A DNA stretch of 64,000 nt from assembly GCF_000297095.1 (NCBI RefSeq), contig NZ_AEEA01000025.1, forward strand, positions 1-64,000, read 5' to 3'. Below, in pieces: positions 32,805 to 41,673 of this stretch. This DNA comes from Treponema primitia ZAS-1 (GTDB lineage Bacteria; Spirochaetota; Spirochaetia; Treponematales; Breznakiellaceae). The translations under genes and the position numbers were made by a program. Each line of letters starts with the position of its first letter. Positions within the stretch are counted from its first letter, which is position 1. Below the pieces are notes generated by a model, which made no database searches, had not been told where the DNA came from, and was given only the letters and a program-made list of their open reading frames with translations.

Positions 32805-32833
32805 TTGACCCAATGGATTATTGCTGCTATCTT
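32805..32833 (+). promoter_or_regulatory. promoter of the riboflavin transporter operon
   Basis: TTGACC (32805-32810), a 17-base spacer and TATCTT (32828-32833). Transcription would start near 32840, exactly at the base of the riboswitch P1 stem. Confidence 0.7.
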
Positions 32834-32841
32834 TTAAGAAT

Positions 32842-32998
32842 AGATTTTCAGGGTCGGGTGATTGAAGGCAGCTTCATGATTCCCAACCGGCGGTTATAGC
32901 CCGCGAATCCGGGATTGTTCGAACCAAAGGTTCGTAGGTCCGGGATCGAACCGGTGAGATTCCGGTGCCGACGGTATAGTCCGGATGGAAGAAAATCT
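32842..32998 (+). ncRNA. FMN riboswitch (RFN element)
   Basis: Carries the conserved RFN blocks in order: GGGTCGGGTGATTG, CCCAACCGGCGGT, AGCCCGCGA, CCGGTGAGATTCCGG, GCCGACGGTATAGTCCGGAT and GGAAGAAAATC. P1 closes with AGATTTTC (32842-32849) pairing GAAAATCT (32991-32998). Between the third and fourth blocks is a longer variable hairpin (GTTCGAACC...GGTTCG). It binds FMN and should turn off the riboflavin transporter genes when flavin is plentiful. Confidence 0.95.
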
Positions 32999-33030
32999 CG
33001 GGTCCGAGCCCGAATTTCCCATGAACCTGC

Positions 33031-33080
33031 GCCCTGGATTTTTGCTGCGGAACATTCCGTAGCGTGCCGGGGCTTTTTTT
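33031..33080 (+). terminator. riboswitch expression-platform terminator
   Basis: GCCCTGG (33031-33037) pairs with CCGGGGC (33067-33073), enclosing an inner hairpin GCTGCGGAA/TTCCGTAGC (33044-33063), and is followed directly by seven T (33074-33080). This is the expected FMN-dependent terminator. A competing pairing GGGGC (33069-33073) with GCCCC (33082-33086) would disrupt it and may act in antitermination. Confidence 0.75.
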
Positions 33081-33112
33081 GGCCCCGATTGGAAATCCCA
33101 TTGGAGGCCTCT

Positions 33113-34129
33113 GTGAAAAAGGTACTAATACTCATTACTCTTACAGCGTTACTGTTCGGTTGTCGCGGCGGTAACTCCGGCGGATCCAAGACCGGCCCAG
33201 CGAAGACCGTATCCATAGGCATATTCATCCCCGGGGTTATGTCCGGAAGCCCCCTCTACGAAATGCTGGCCCTCGGGGTACAGCGGGCGGCGGCGGAAAA
33301 CACCGGCGTTGAAACAACGATTATCGAGGGCGGTTATAACCAGGCGGAGTGGGAAAGCCGGGTAACATCCATGGCCGCTTCCGGGGATTATGATCTTATC
33401 GTTTCCTCTAATCCTTCCCTTCCGGCGATTGCCTCGGAGGTATCTGCAAAATTTCCCAAACAGCATTTCCTGCTTCTGGATGGAGAATTATCGGGGAATC
33501 CCGCTATCTATACCATGCGTTATAACCAATGGGAACAGGCCTATATGGCGGGGCATATCGCAGCATTGGTTACTAAAGCTGCGGGTCAGGGCCAAACCAG
33601 AATTGGTTTGGTGGCAGCCCAGGAATATCCTGCCATGAACGATATTATTCTTCCGGGCTATAGGGAAGGCGCCCAGGCGGTTGATCCGGCCTTTACCGTG
33701 GATTTCCGGGTGGTGGGAAATTGGTTTGATGCGGAACGGGGCGCCCAGCTCGCGGAGGAAATGATCCGCAATGGTGCGCCGGTTATCCTTCCCATTGCCG
33801 GAGGCGCCGGAGCAGGGGTCCTTCAAGCAGCCTCCGAAGCGGGGGCCAAGGTGGTTTGGTTCGATATCAATGGCTATGATCTGCACCCGGGAACAGTGGT
33901 GGGGAGCGCGGTATTGCATCAGAACAGGGCTGCCTATGAGCAAACAAAGCGATATCTGGAGGGCCGTCTCCCCTTTGGCAGCGCCGAAATGGTTGGGGTA
34001 GCGGATGGCTATGTGGACTTTATTGAAGATGATCCCCATTATATCGCAGCGGTCAGCGGAGAATTACGGGAAAAACAGACCCTGCTTGTTGAGCAGATTC
34101 GTTCAGGGGTTTTAGTTTTAGGAAAATAA
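33113..34129 (+). CDS. rfuA: riboflavin-binding lipoprotein of the RfuABCD transporter
   Basis: BMP/PnrA-like binding protein, 338 residues from the GTG at 33113-33115 (GGAGG six bases before). The signal peptide ends LLFGC at the lipid-anchored Cys. The PnrA-type core is VSIGIFIPGVMSGSPLYEMLALGVQRAAAE, then DLIVSSNPSL and YMAGHIAALVTKAA. Being the first gene after an FMN riboswitch and before an ATPase and two permeases, it matches RfuA of Treponema pallidum (TP0298), a riboflavin binder. An in-frame open stretch runs back to 32915 through the riboswitch and is not real. Confidence 0.9.
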   Translation: MKKVLILITLTALLFGCRGGNSGGSKTGPAKTVSIGIFIPGVMSGSPLYEMLALGVQRAAAENTGVETTIIEGGYNQAEWESRVTSMAASGDYDLIVSSNPSLPAIASEVSAKFPKQHFLLLDGELSGNPAIYTMRYNQWEQAYMAGHIAALVTKAAGQGQTRIGLVAAQEYPAMNDIILPGYREGAQAVDPAFTVDFRVVGNWFDAERGAQLAEEMIRNGAPVILPIAGGAGAGVLQAASEAGAKVVWFDINGYDLHPGTVVGSAVLHQNRAAYEQTKRYLEGRLPFGSAEMVGVADGYVDFIEDDPHYIAAVSGELREKQTLLVEQIRSGVLVLGK

Positions 34130-34147
34130 TGGAGGGAGTGGAACACG

Positions 34148-35770
34148 GTGGTGGAGCTTAGGGGCATACAGAAATACTTTCCTTCCAACGGAGTTACCGC
34201 CCTGGATAACGCTGAATTTGATCTTCGGTCTGGAGAAATCCACGCACTGCTGGGAGAAAACGGGGCGGGAAAGTCTACCCTGATGCATGTTATGGCGGGA
34301 TACCTAAAACCCGGAGCGGGGCATATCCTGATAGACGGGAAGGAACACCATTTTACCGCCCCGGTGGATGCGCTTTCCGCCGGGATCGGTATGGTCCGCC
34401 AGCACCCCCACCTGGTACCGGGATTTACGGTTTGGGAGGATTGCATACTCGGCGCGGAGCCTAGTACGGCAGGAATAGTAAACCGTAAAAAAGCCCGAAT
34501 ACTGACGCAGTCCGTTTCTGACCGCTGGGGTTTCGATCTGCCCTTGGACAGGAACACTGAGACCCTCACCGTAAGCCAGCGGCAAAAAACTGCCGTCCTC
34601 GCACTTCTTTTGCGGGGGGAACTACACCGAAAGCATCGGGAGGTACGTTATCTTATCTTTGATGAGGTAACCGCGGTCCTGAGCCCCGGAGAAACCGATA
34701 GCCTCTTTGCCCTTTTCAGGCGCCTTAAAGCGGAAGGGAGGGGCATCTGTATCATTTCCCATAAGCTGGAGGAGACCCTTAACCTTGCCGACCGGGTAAG
34801 TATTCTGAGAAGAGGTAAAACCGCCGCCGTCCTAAACGCCGCATCCCTGGATGGTGAAAAGGCCGGCAAACTGATGTTTGGAATTGAACCGGTAGAACAG
34901 ACTACAGCCATGACAGTAACGCTAAACTCTACAGCGCTGACGCCGGACCCCGGTGTGGGTGATGCTGCGGAAAAACAGGGACTGCGGGTAGAGGGTTTGT
35001 CGGTAGAAGTCCGGGGCCGGCCTTTTATCCGCAATGTGGATCTGGAACTGCCTCAGGGGAAAATTCTGGGCATTGCCGGGGTCCGGGACAGCGGCCTGGA
35101 AACTCTGGAACTGGGGATAACAGGATTCCTGCATCCTTCGGCGGGGAAGATTTTCCTCTGCGGCCAGGACATAACAGGCAAGGGGCCCCGGGCTTTTCGG
35201 GCTGCCCGGGGGGCCTACATCGGCGCGACCGGCAAAGCCATGGATCCATCACTTCGGCTTCGTGATAATATCATTATCCACGCCCACCGCCGTTCCCGGC
35301 GGGGTTTCCGGGGCAGATTCGGCATCATGGATGAGGAACTGCTGAACTCCTGGATGAAGCGTATTCTGGAAGCGGCCAAGGTCGACCGGAACCCCAAGGT
35401 CAAGGCGGATTCCCTTTCCGGAGGTATGATGCAGCGGGTCATCCTGGCCCGGGAATTTGCCGAGGACGCAGCGTTCCTGATACTGGCGGAACCCGGCTGG
35501 GGGCTGGACCGTCCCGGCCGGGAAGCGCTGGCCCGGGCGCTTAAACAGAATGCTGCTCAGGGGAAGGGGGCGCTTATTTTTTCTACCGATGTGGATGAAC
35601 TGCTATCCCTATCAGATGAAATCCTGGTTTTACGGAACGGAGAATTTTCCGATAGAATTTCCCTTGGGTCTTTCCGCGGGCAGGAAGAAACGGTTATGTT
35701 TCGGGAACTTAAAGAACGAATAAGCCGTGCCATGGTTGGCATGACCGGGGGTAAACAGATCAATGTTTAA
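34148..35770 (+). CDS. rfuB: riboflavin ABC transporter double ATPase
   Basis: 540-residue protein with two nucleotide-binding domains in tandem, as in nucleoside/BMP-type importers. Domain 1 has Walker A LLGENGAGKST but a degenerate signature (TVSQRQK) and a standard Walker B (YLIFDEVTAVLSP). Domain 2 has a broken Walker A (GVRDSGLET) but a canonical signature (LSGGMMQRV). The two thus make one complete composite site and one dead site, the usual asymmetry of this family. GTG start with GGAGGGAG upstream; its end overlaps rfuC by eight bases. Confidence 0.93.
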   Translation: MVELRGIQKYFPSNGVTALDNAEFDLRSGEIHALLGENGAGKSTLMHVMAGYLKPGAGHILIDGKEHHFTAPVDALSAGIGMVRQHPHLVPGFTVWEDCILGAEPSTAGIVNRKKARILTQSVSDRWGFDLPLDRNTETLTVSQRQKTAVLALLLRGELHRKHREVRYLIFDEVTAVLSPGETDSLFALFRRLKAEGRGICIISHKLEETLNLADRVSILRRGKTAAVLNAASLDGEKAGKLMFGIEPVEQTTAMTVTLNSTALTPDPGVGDAAEKQGLRVEGLSVEVRGRPFIRNVDLELPQGKILGIAGVRDSGLETLELGITGFLHPSAGKIFLCGQDITGKGPRAFRAARGAYIGATGKAMDPSLRLRDNIIIHAHRRSRRGFRGRFGIMDEELLNSWMKRILEAAKVDRNPKVKADSLSGGMMQRVILAREFAEDAAFLILAEPGWGLDRPGREALARALKQNAAQGKGALIFSTDVDELLSLSDEILVLRNGEFSDRISLGSFRGQEETVMFRELKERISRAMVGMTGGKQINV

Positions 35771-36839
35771 ATTAAGCCACACTAAATCTGTTTTATTCGT
35801 TCCCGCCGCCCTCATTGGGGCGTTCATTACGGTTATCGGCGCAGTGTTACTAACGGTAATCATTATCGTGTCTAACACCTCTGCCCCTCAAACATCGCTC
35901 ATTGCTTTTTTTATCAGCCCCTGGGCTTCCCCCTGGTTTTTGGGGAATACCCTGGATGGAATAGCATTACTGCTCACCGCGTCCATGGGCATAACCATAG
36001 CTTTTAGGGGCGGCTGCTTTAACCTGGGCGCCGAAGGACAGGTTTACCTTGGCGGTATCGCCGCTTCGGCGGTACTCCTCAGTCCCGCAAGCGGGAATGG
36101 GGCGTCCGCGGGGCTGCTCTGTCTTGCCTGCCTTGCAGCTATGGCTGCAGGGGGCGCCATGGGAGCGCTTTCGGGAATCCTAAAAAGGCGCTTTGGGGCA
36201 AATGAATTGATCACCTCGTTTCTGCTGTCCGCGGCCCTGGTTCCGGTGGCGGATTACCTCATCTCGGGCCCCCTGCGGAATCCCGGGGGAAACCTTCTGG
36301 CTACCCAGCGCTTTGCCGCAAACCGGCTGCTCCCGCGGCTGCTCCCCCCCTCAAATCTTTCGCTTTCCTTTGTGTTTGCCCTGGGCCTGATCCTTCTTGG
36401 ACATATCTTCCTCTACAAAACCGTCTGGGGTTACCGGTTCAAAACCGCCGGTTCCGCCCCGGAATTTGCCCGCTACGGAGGGATTAATCCCGAACAGCGC
36501 TGGATTCCGGCTATGACCGTATCGGGCAGCCTTGCGGGGCTCGCCGGGTTTTTCGCCGTGGCCGGTACCTACGGACTTTGCCACCAGGGCTTTTCCGGCG
36601 GCCTCGGCTGGAACGCCATAGCGGTGGCCCTCATCGCCCGGAACCGGCCCTTGGCGCTGATCCCCGCGGCCCTTATTTACGGCTGGCTTAAGGCCGGTTC
36701 CGAATCGGCCCTTTTGGCCCGGGGTTTGAACTTTGAAACTTCGGCCTTCATTCAGGCGGTGGTTCTTATCCTTGCCACAATCCACTTCTCGGCGCCGCTT
36801 ATCCTAAAGTCACCTTTTAAGAAGGAATCAACCCCATGA
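35763..36839 (+). CDS. rfuC: riboflavin ABC transporter permease 1
   Basis: 358-residue inner-membrane permease of the BPD_transp_2 family with eight to ten membrane segments. The conserved block GITIAFRGGCFNLGAEGQVYLGGIAA (about residues 79-104) and the coupling region YGGINPEQRWIPAMTVSGSLAGLAG are typical of the YufP/NupP-like permeases paired with BMP binding proteins. Overlaps rfuB by eight and rfuD by four bases (ATGA). Confidence 0.92.
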   Translation: MFKLSHTKSVLFVPAALIGAFITVIGAVLLTVIIIVSNTSAPQTSLIAFFISPWASPWFLGNTLDGIALLLTASMGITIAFRGGCFNLGAEGQVYLGGIAASAVLLSPASGNGASAGLLCLACLAAMAAGGAMGALSGILKRRFGANELITSFLLSAALVPVADYLISGPLRNPGGNLLATQRFAANRLLPRLLPPSNLSLSFVFALGLILLGHIFLYKTVWGYRFKTAGSAPEFARYGGINPEQRWIPAMTVSGSLAGLAGFFAVAGTYGLCHQGFSGGLGWNAIAVALIARNRPLALIPAALIYGWLKAGSESALLARGLNFETSAFIQAVVLILATIHFSAPLILKSPFKKESTP

Positions 36840-37762
36840 CAGGCCTCTTTTCCGCTGAAATGATACGGAGCTTACTCAGTTCCGCCGCCCCCCTGATGAT
36901 GGGCAGCTTAGGGGCGCTCTTTACAGAATTATCAGGAACCTTGGGAATTTTTATTGAAGGCTTTATGACCCTGGGGTCTTTCTTTTCCTGGATCTTCGCC
37001 GGCTGGACCGGATCGGCGGCGGCGGGCATCATCCTTACCGCAGTCCTGGCGGGCCTTGCCGGCGGCGGCCTTTCCCGGTTCGTCCACGCCACCGGAGCCG
37101 ACCCCTTTATCGCAGGGTTGGCCCTTAACCTGGCCGCCGTGGGCATCACCGACTCTCTTTCCATTATTTGGTTTGGTACAAAGGGGGTGCTCCGTAATCC
37201 GAATATCCCGGTCCCCGGACCGGTGACCATTTCCCTGCTGGAGCGAATCCCCGTCATCGGAGGGATACTTTCGGGGGAACGCCCTTCGGTGTATACCGCC
37301 TGGGGCCTAACCCTCCTGGCCGCCCTGATCATCGGCAGGACCCGGGTGGGCCTGCGGCTGCGGGCATCGGGGCTGTCGACAATGGCGGCGGCGGAACGGG
37401 GAATACGGCCCCAGCGCTACCGGGAAGGCGCCTGGGCAGCAGCGGCCTTTCTCGCAGCCCTGGCCGGAGCAGCCCTGACTTTCCGGGTTGGCGCCTACGC
37501 CCCCGGCGGGGTAGCCGGCCGGGGTTGGATATGCCTGGCCGCAGTGTTTCTGGGTTTCCGCCATGTGTGGGGGGTTGCCATCGCAGCCCTGGTATTTGCC
37601 CTGGCGGAACGCATCGGCCTGGGGGCTCAGTTTTTCGGAACCCTGCCCGCCACGGTATTTCTGGGACTTCCCTCTGCGCTGGCCCTTGTGTTATATACCC
37701 TTTCCAACTTCATCAATAGGATCAAAAAAACCCCGCTGCCCGGCGGGGTTTCTCGGGATTAA
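36836..37762 (+). CDS. rfuD: riboflavin ABC transporter permease 2
   Basis: 308-residue second permease (YufQ/NupQ-like), with SSAAPLMMGSLGALFTELSGTLGIFIEGFMTLGSF at the N-terminus corresponding to the conserved 'NIG.EG' region and AERGIRPQRYREGAWAAAAFLAALAGAALTF as coupling region. Last gene of the operon. The codons for residues near the C-terminus form an intrinsic terminator stem, see 37724-37751. Confidence 0.92.
   Translation: MTGLFSAEMIRSLLSSAAPLMMGSLGALFTELSGTLGIFIEGFMTLGSFFSWIFAGWTGSAAAGIILTAVLAGLAGGGLSRFVHATGADPFIAGLALNLAAVGITDSLSIIWFGTKGVLRNPNIPVPGPVTISLLERIPVIGGILSGERPSVYTAWGLTLLAALIIGRTRVGLRLRASGLSTMAAAERGIRPQRYREGAWAAAAFLAALAGAALTFRVGAYAPGGVAGRGWICLAAVFLGFRHVWGVAIAALVFALAERIGLGAQFFGTLPATVFLGLPSALALVLYTLSNFINRIKKTPLPGGVSRD
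37721..37751. terminator. terminator inside the rfuD 3' end, shared by convergent genes
   Basis: AAACCCCGC (37728-37736) pairs with GCGGGGTTT (37743-37751). On the minus strand the stem is followed by seven T, a perfect intrinsic terminator for the barrel gene at 37779-38927. On the plus strand only TTT follows, so it would be weaker for rfuABCD. It is entirely within the rfuD coding sequence. Confidence 0.8.
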
Positions 37763-37778
37763 AACGCTTCTGTTAAAA

Positions 37779-38927
37779 TTATAAAGAAACCCCTAAGGTA
37801 ATGCCTGCGTTAAGACCGGTTCCATCCCCGAAGTACAGGGTAACAGGAATATCAAGAATAACCGGCCCTATCTTAAACCCAATACCGGTCATAAGTTTTG
37901 GGTTGAAAAAAGTTGGGGCCACATCCCCGCCTCCGGATACGCTGAGTGTTCCGGGTGTTGACTGCTTAATACCGGTACCGGGAGCTACCTCTTCCAAGGT
38001 AACATCACTGCTTAGCTTAAGGTTCATATCGTTTCCCCCAAAAGCAATATCCACCCCTACTCCCAGGGCGATATTTAGGAACGAAAGAAGGTGGACGGCG
38101 GTAGTAGCCTCCAGGGGTATGGTAACGGTATTGGTGGTCATATCAAAGACAAGCTTCGGATCAATGTTAATATAACCGCCATTAACAGTCACACCTGAAA
38201 CCGATACCTGCCCTATTGCTTGGCGGTCTACGTCTATATCCATGCTATAATTTAACTTGGTATTCTGATATATCAACCCGGTTCCCAGGGAGAGACCCCG
38301 CCACTTGAGCAAGAAGGGAACAATGGTTAGCTCCTTCAGCAGCTGATAGTTACCCACCACCCCGAGGGACAGGGTGTTAAAACCAAAGCCATCAATAAGA
38401 TTATCATCCAGCTTAAACATACCGAACCTGAACCCAAGGTCAAGACCATCTAAAAGCCAGCGTGATGTATTAAGGTTAAACTGTCCGCTTATCGCCTGAA
38501 TATTAAGCCCCAGGCTAAGATCCCCCTCATCTTCCAACTCGTCGGCAATACTATCAAAATAATCTCCAAGCCCACTAAGGCTCGATCCTATCTTAACGCC
38601 CACCGTGGAGCCTATGGTAAAGGTAAAGAGATCGGGTTCCCCATAGCCCCGCTGGGTGGCCCCATGGCTGGCAAATACCGATGCATCCGCAAAACCTTTT
38701 ATGAGTTTCTCGGGCTTTGGGTCTATTTTTTCGACCTCCTCGTTAAGATCATCTAATGCATCATTCCAAGATTCTTTGATTTGACTATTCAATGCACCAA
38801 CAATAGCCGCATATTGTCCCGGTCCGGTGACCTTCGGCTCCGTACCTTTGATTTCAAGGGCAAAAACCCCCACCCCAATAAAAGTAAAAAGAACAAAAAC
38901 CACGACAAATTTTCCAAAATACTTCAC
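37779..38927 (-). CDS. predicted outer-membrane barrel protein, unknown function
   Basis: 382 residues from a GTG start with AAGGAGG five bases upstream. A signal peptide (VVVFVLFTFIGVGVFALE) is followed by an acidic helical stretch (residues 25-75, with DDLNEEVEKIDPKPEKL) and then Gly- and aromatic-rich amphipathic strands (LSLGVVGNYQLLKELTIVPFLLKWRGLSLGTGLIYQ) to the end GITLGVSL. It is the last gene of a three-gene group with another barrel and a lipoprotein. I cannot name the family. Confidence 0.65.
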   Translation of the reverse strand: MKYFGKFVVVFVLFTFIGVGVFALEIKGTEPKVTGPGQYAAIVGALNSQIKESWNDALDDLNEEVEKIDPKPEKLIKGFADASVFASHGATQRGYGEPDLFTFTIGSTVGVKIGSSLSGLGDYFDSIADELEDEGDLSLGLNIQAISGQFNLNTSRWLLDGLDLGFRFGMFKLDDNLIDGFGFNTLSLGVVGNYQLLKELTIVPFLLKWRGLSLGTGLIYQNTKLNYSMDIDVDRQAIGQVSVSGVTVNGGYINIDPKLVFDMTTNTVTIPLEATTAVHLLSFLNIALGVGVDIAFGGNDMNLKLSSDVTLEEVAPGTGIKQSTPGTLSVSGGGDVAPTFFNPKLMTGIGFKIGPVILDIPVTLYFGDGTGLNAGITLGVSL

Positions 38928-38969
38928 CCTATCCTCCTTAAATATTGTATATACATGTCGATCAGACTC

Positions 38970-40355
38970 TTAGAACCCAAATTTCAGTCCAACAGTAACT
39001 TCCGCTCCGCCTAACTGATAACTCTTAAGATAATCCTGGGATTTTAATCCGGCCGTAATATCAAATTCGAAGACCCGCGCATCAACAGCAAATCCCAGTT
39101 TATGCCGCCAGTATCCCTCTTCCACGCCGGTACCCAGGGTAACAAAGAGAATACGAGCCACGTTCAGCTGAGCCTCAAGGGCGCCGTTAAAATACGCTTC
39201 CTCGCTGGGATTCAGAACGGTAAACCCAATGCTCGGCTTAATAGTCAGGAAGTCCCTTCTGAAGGGCCGGTACAGAACATAAAAATCAAAGCGCAGGGGA
39301 CGTACCACAAACCGGTCGTCAATTGCTTCGCCATCCTCCGTTGTAATTTCTCCGATATCGCCAATCCCATCAAAAAGACTTTGGTCTTTCTTATCTATCA
39401 TTATACCGTTGACTTTAAACTTCTTACCATTAGCTAATTTGGCGGGAACAATAGGAATATGACTAATCGTGCCCCCCACATCAATAATAGGGAAGAGCGC
39501 ATATTCACCGTTCAAGGAAATATCACCGCCCCCTCCCAGAGTGGAAGAGTCACTAAAAATATTATATAAATCCAGATTACCGCCGACTTCAACATACAAT
39601 CCGCTTTCGGCATCCAATTCATATTTCAGGGTAGACTTGGGAACATATACCAGGGGGACATAGTAAGCCGGAGCAACACCGACCCGCAATTTTTTATTAA
39701 GGAAAGTTCCGTACCAACGAAAGCCCGCATCCGCGAATACAGCGCCGGAAACAGCAAATTCACCGGACATGTTGTGATCCCCCTCCAGATTCCCTTTGGA
39801 TAAAAGATCAAACAAGGATTTGGGCAGATTCACGTCACCCCGGCCGTCAACATTAACAAATTCCCCCGCACCCCATCCGCTCTCTCTGAAATTAACATCC
39901 AGAAATTGATGGAAAGAAGCATCAAAACCGATATCGACACCACTACTCGTTATTTTATCATTCCAGCTATCCAGATCAATAACGACCTCTTTTTTTAAGA
40001 TATCGCTCCCACCGATAAGGCTGTTCCCAAAACCTCCGCCTACATTAAACCCAAAATCAATATACCGGATGGCTTCGTTATGCCGTGTGGTTCCCGGCAG
40101 CGTAAAGTAATCCAACACAACGGCAAAGACGGTTTTTTTTCCTTTCGGTTCCGGTTCCGCTTCCCATTCATTTTGTTCCTGAACATAGGCTTGGGCCTGG
40201 GCGGTTTCTGCGCTTTCCGCAGCAACCGCCTCCAGTTCTTCTACAACACTATCCGCCGGAACTTCTCCCTGAGCAAGCGCAGGCTCATCGGTTTCCTGTG
40301 CGTACAATCCCAAAGCCAAGAACGATATAATAAAAACCAATAAAAGTTTCTTCAT
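38970..40355 (-). CDS. predicted outer-membrane barrel protein with acidic N-terminal arm
   Basis: 461 residues. A signal peptide (LLLVFIISFLALGLYAQ) precedes an unusual Ala/Glu-rich segment, residues 20-70 (PADSVVEELEAVAAESAETAQAQ), then a barrel-like region with DFGFNVGGGFGNSLIGGSD and a C-terminus RVFEFDITAGLKSQ...EVTVGLKFGF ending in Phe, the signal for BAM-dependent insertion. AGGAG nine bases before ATG. Paired with the barrel at 37779 and the lipoprotein upstream. Function unknown. Confidence 0.68.
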   Translation of the reverse strand: MKKLLLVFIISFLALGLYAQETDEPALAQGEVPADSVVEELEAVAAESAETAQAQAYVQEQNEWEAEPEPKGKKTVFAVVLDYFTLPGTTRHNEAIRYIDFGFNVGGGFGNSLIGGSDILKKEVVIDLDSWNDKITSSGVDIGFDASFHQFLDVNFRESGWGAGEFVNVDGRGDVNLPKSLFDLLSKGNLEGDHNMSGEFAVSGAVFADAGFRWYGTFLNKKLRVGVAPAYYVPLVYVPKSTLKYELDAESGLYVEVGGNLDLYNIFSDSSTLGGGGDISLNGEYALFPIIDVGGTISHIPIVPAKLANGKKFKVNGIMIDKKDQSLFDGIGDIGEITTEDGEAIDDRFVVRPLRFDFYVLYRPFRRDFLTIKPSIGFTVLNPSEEAYFNGALEAQLNVARILFVTLGTGVEEGYWRHKLGFAVDARVFEFDITAGLKSQDYLKSYQLGGAEVTVGLKFGF

Positions 40356-40367
40356 TTTTTGCCGCTC

Positions 40368-41591
40368 CTACAATTGTATGTTTAAATCGGCTTGGGCTTC
40401 CAAGGCTAATTTAAAATCAAATTTAGATTCCGTACCATCTGCCTGGGGTTTTATGATGATACTGTTATTCGCTTTTTCCACAAGGACCAGAAATCCGGGA
40501 TTAAAGGGAGGCTTCAATTCAAGGTCATCAAATTCTATTTCGTAATCGGCGTCGGGGTTATTATTCAAAGATATGGTTTGGTTTTTTTGTTGTATTCCCA
40601 AAAATAGATTATCAATTGCGGTGTTCTCAATGTTATTAACCAATATTGTCACAAAATCTAACTGTTCAAATATATCATCATCGTCCTCTTTCTTATCACT
40701 CCCTCCCTTTCTGCCGAATAAATCTTCATCTCCCTTAGGGAGGGCATCCAAATTCAATTTAACATACGTTGTGTTGATGCCAGCTTTATTTTTAAACGTT
40801 ACTTCCTGTGAAATATTATTCTTATCTTTGAGAGGAACGGAAAATTTTAACGGCAATTTTATAACCAGGTCAACCTTAACCGAGGCGCCCGTCTTAACGG
40901 TTCCATCAATTTCAAAACCCAGGGTGACAGGAGAGTTGGCATTAAATGCAACATTAAGATCGGTGGTAGGATCAGCGGGCAGCGGATCAACCCATGTTTT
41001 AACATTTTTTCCCTTCTCCACAAATGCAGTTGTAATGAAATTGTTTGTACCATCAATTCCAGCATCAGACAGCAGTGTCGTTGTTTGTTTGGAAATTGTA
41101 TAGCTTAGAGTCATTGTACCGCTGGTCATTCCGGCTACATATAAATACGCAGGAACCGAATCAAAGCTAACGCCCCCTAAGAAATTCGTAATCTCGTGTA
41201 AAGCCAAGTTTGGAATGGTACCCGAAAATTTGCTGCCCTTATCATCCCTTAATGGTATATCTATCGGTGCATCATACGGCGACGGCACCGTAAACTCCGG
41301 AATTAACGGGAAGCTTATCAAATAGGTCTGAACGCCGTCATCACCTGTCGCATTGATATCGCCCCGATACGTATATATACGGCTGGTAGAATTATTCCCT
41401 CCCAACTGGTCCTTTAAGCCATCCACATTAAGGAACTTATCAACCAGGGTATTGTCACTCCCAAAGGGGCTGCCCAGGTTAAGATATACCCCCGGATGAC
41501 CTTTAACGCTTACTGACTGTGGTATTTCACAGGCAACCACTACACAAAAACAGAGTATTCCGGTAAAAACGGCATATAACTTACTACGCAT
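40368..41591 (-). CDS. lipoprotein of the barrel operon, unknown function
   Basis: 407 residues from the ATG at 41589-41591 (AGGGGG eight bases upstream; a TTG directly before it is less likely). The signal peptide ends CVVVAC, a spirochaete-type lipobox. The rest is beta-rich with Asp/Glu-rich stretch GRKGGSDKKEDDDDIFEQLD at about residues 292-311. Two domains of similar make-up (IPLRDDKGSKFSGTIPNL and LKFSVPLKDKNNISQEVTF) may be repeats. First gene of the operon leading into two outer-membrane barrels. Confidence 0.65.
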   Translation of the reverse strand: MRSKLYAVFTGILCFCVVVACEIPQSVSVKGHPGVYLNLGSPFGSDNTLVDKFLNVDGLKDQLGGNNSTSRIYTYRGDINATGDDGVQTYLISFPLIPEFTVPSPYDAPIDIPLRDDKGSKFSGTIPNLALHEITNFLGGVSFDSVPAYLYVAGMTSGTMTLSYTISKQTTTLLSDAGIDGTNNFITTAFVEKGKNVKTWVDPLPADPTTDLNVAFNANSPVTLGFEIDGTVKTGASVKVDLVIKLPLKFSVPLKDKNNISQEVTFKNKAGINTTYVKLNLDALPKGDEDLFGRKGGSDKKEDDDDIFEQLDFVTILVNNIENTAIDNLFLGIQQKNQTISLNNNPDADYEIEFDDLELKPPFNPGFLVLVEKANNSIIIKPQADGTESKFDFKLALEAQADLNIQL

Positions 41592-41673
41592 CAAAAAACC
41601 CCCTGGATCTTGCTATCAATGAGACATACTATATCATTACTATGGAACTAATGCAATATTTTAAAAAAACGAT

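Noticed and set aside
32900..32945. GTTCGAACC-like sequence as a tRNA T-loop
   Set aside because: It lies in the variable hairpin of the FMN riboswitch, and no acceptor or anticodon stem can be drawn.
32915..33112. In-frame extension of rfuA upstream of its GTG
   Set aside because: It would translate through the FMN riboswitch and terminator; a signal peptide begins at the GTG with GGAGG before it.
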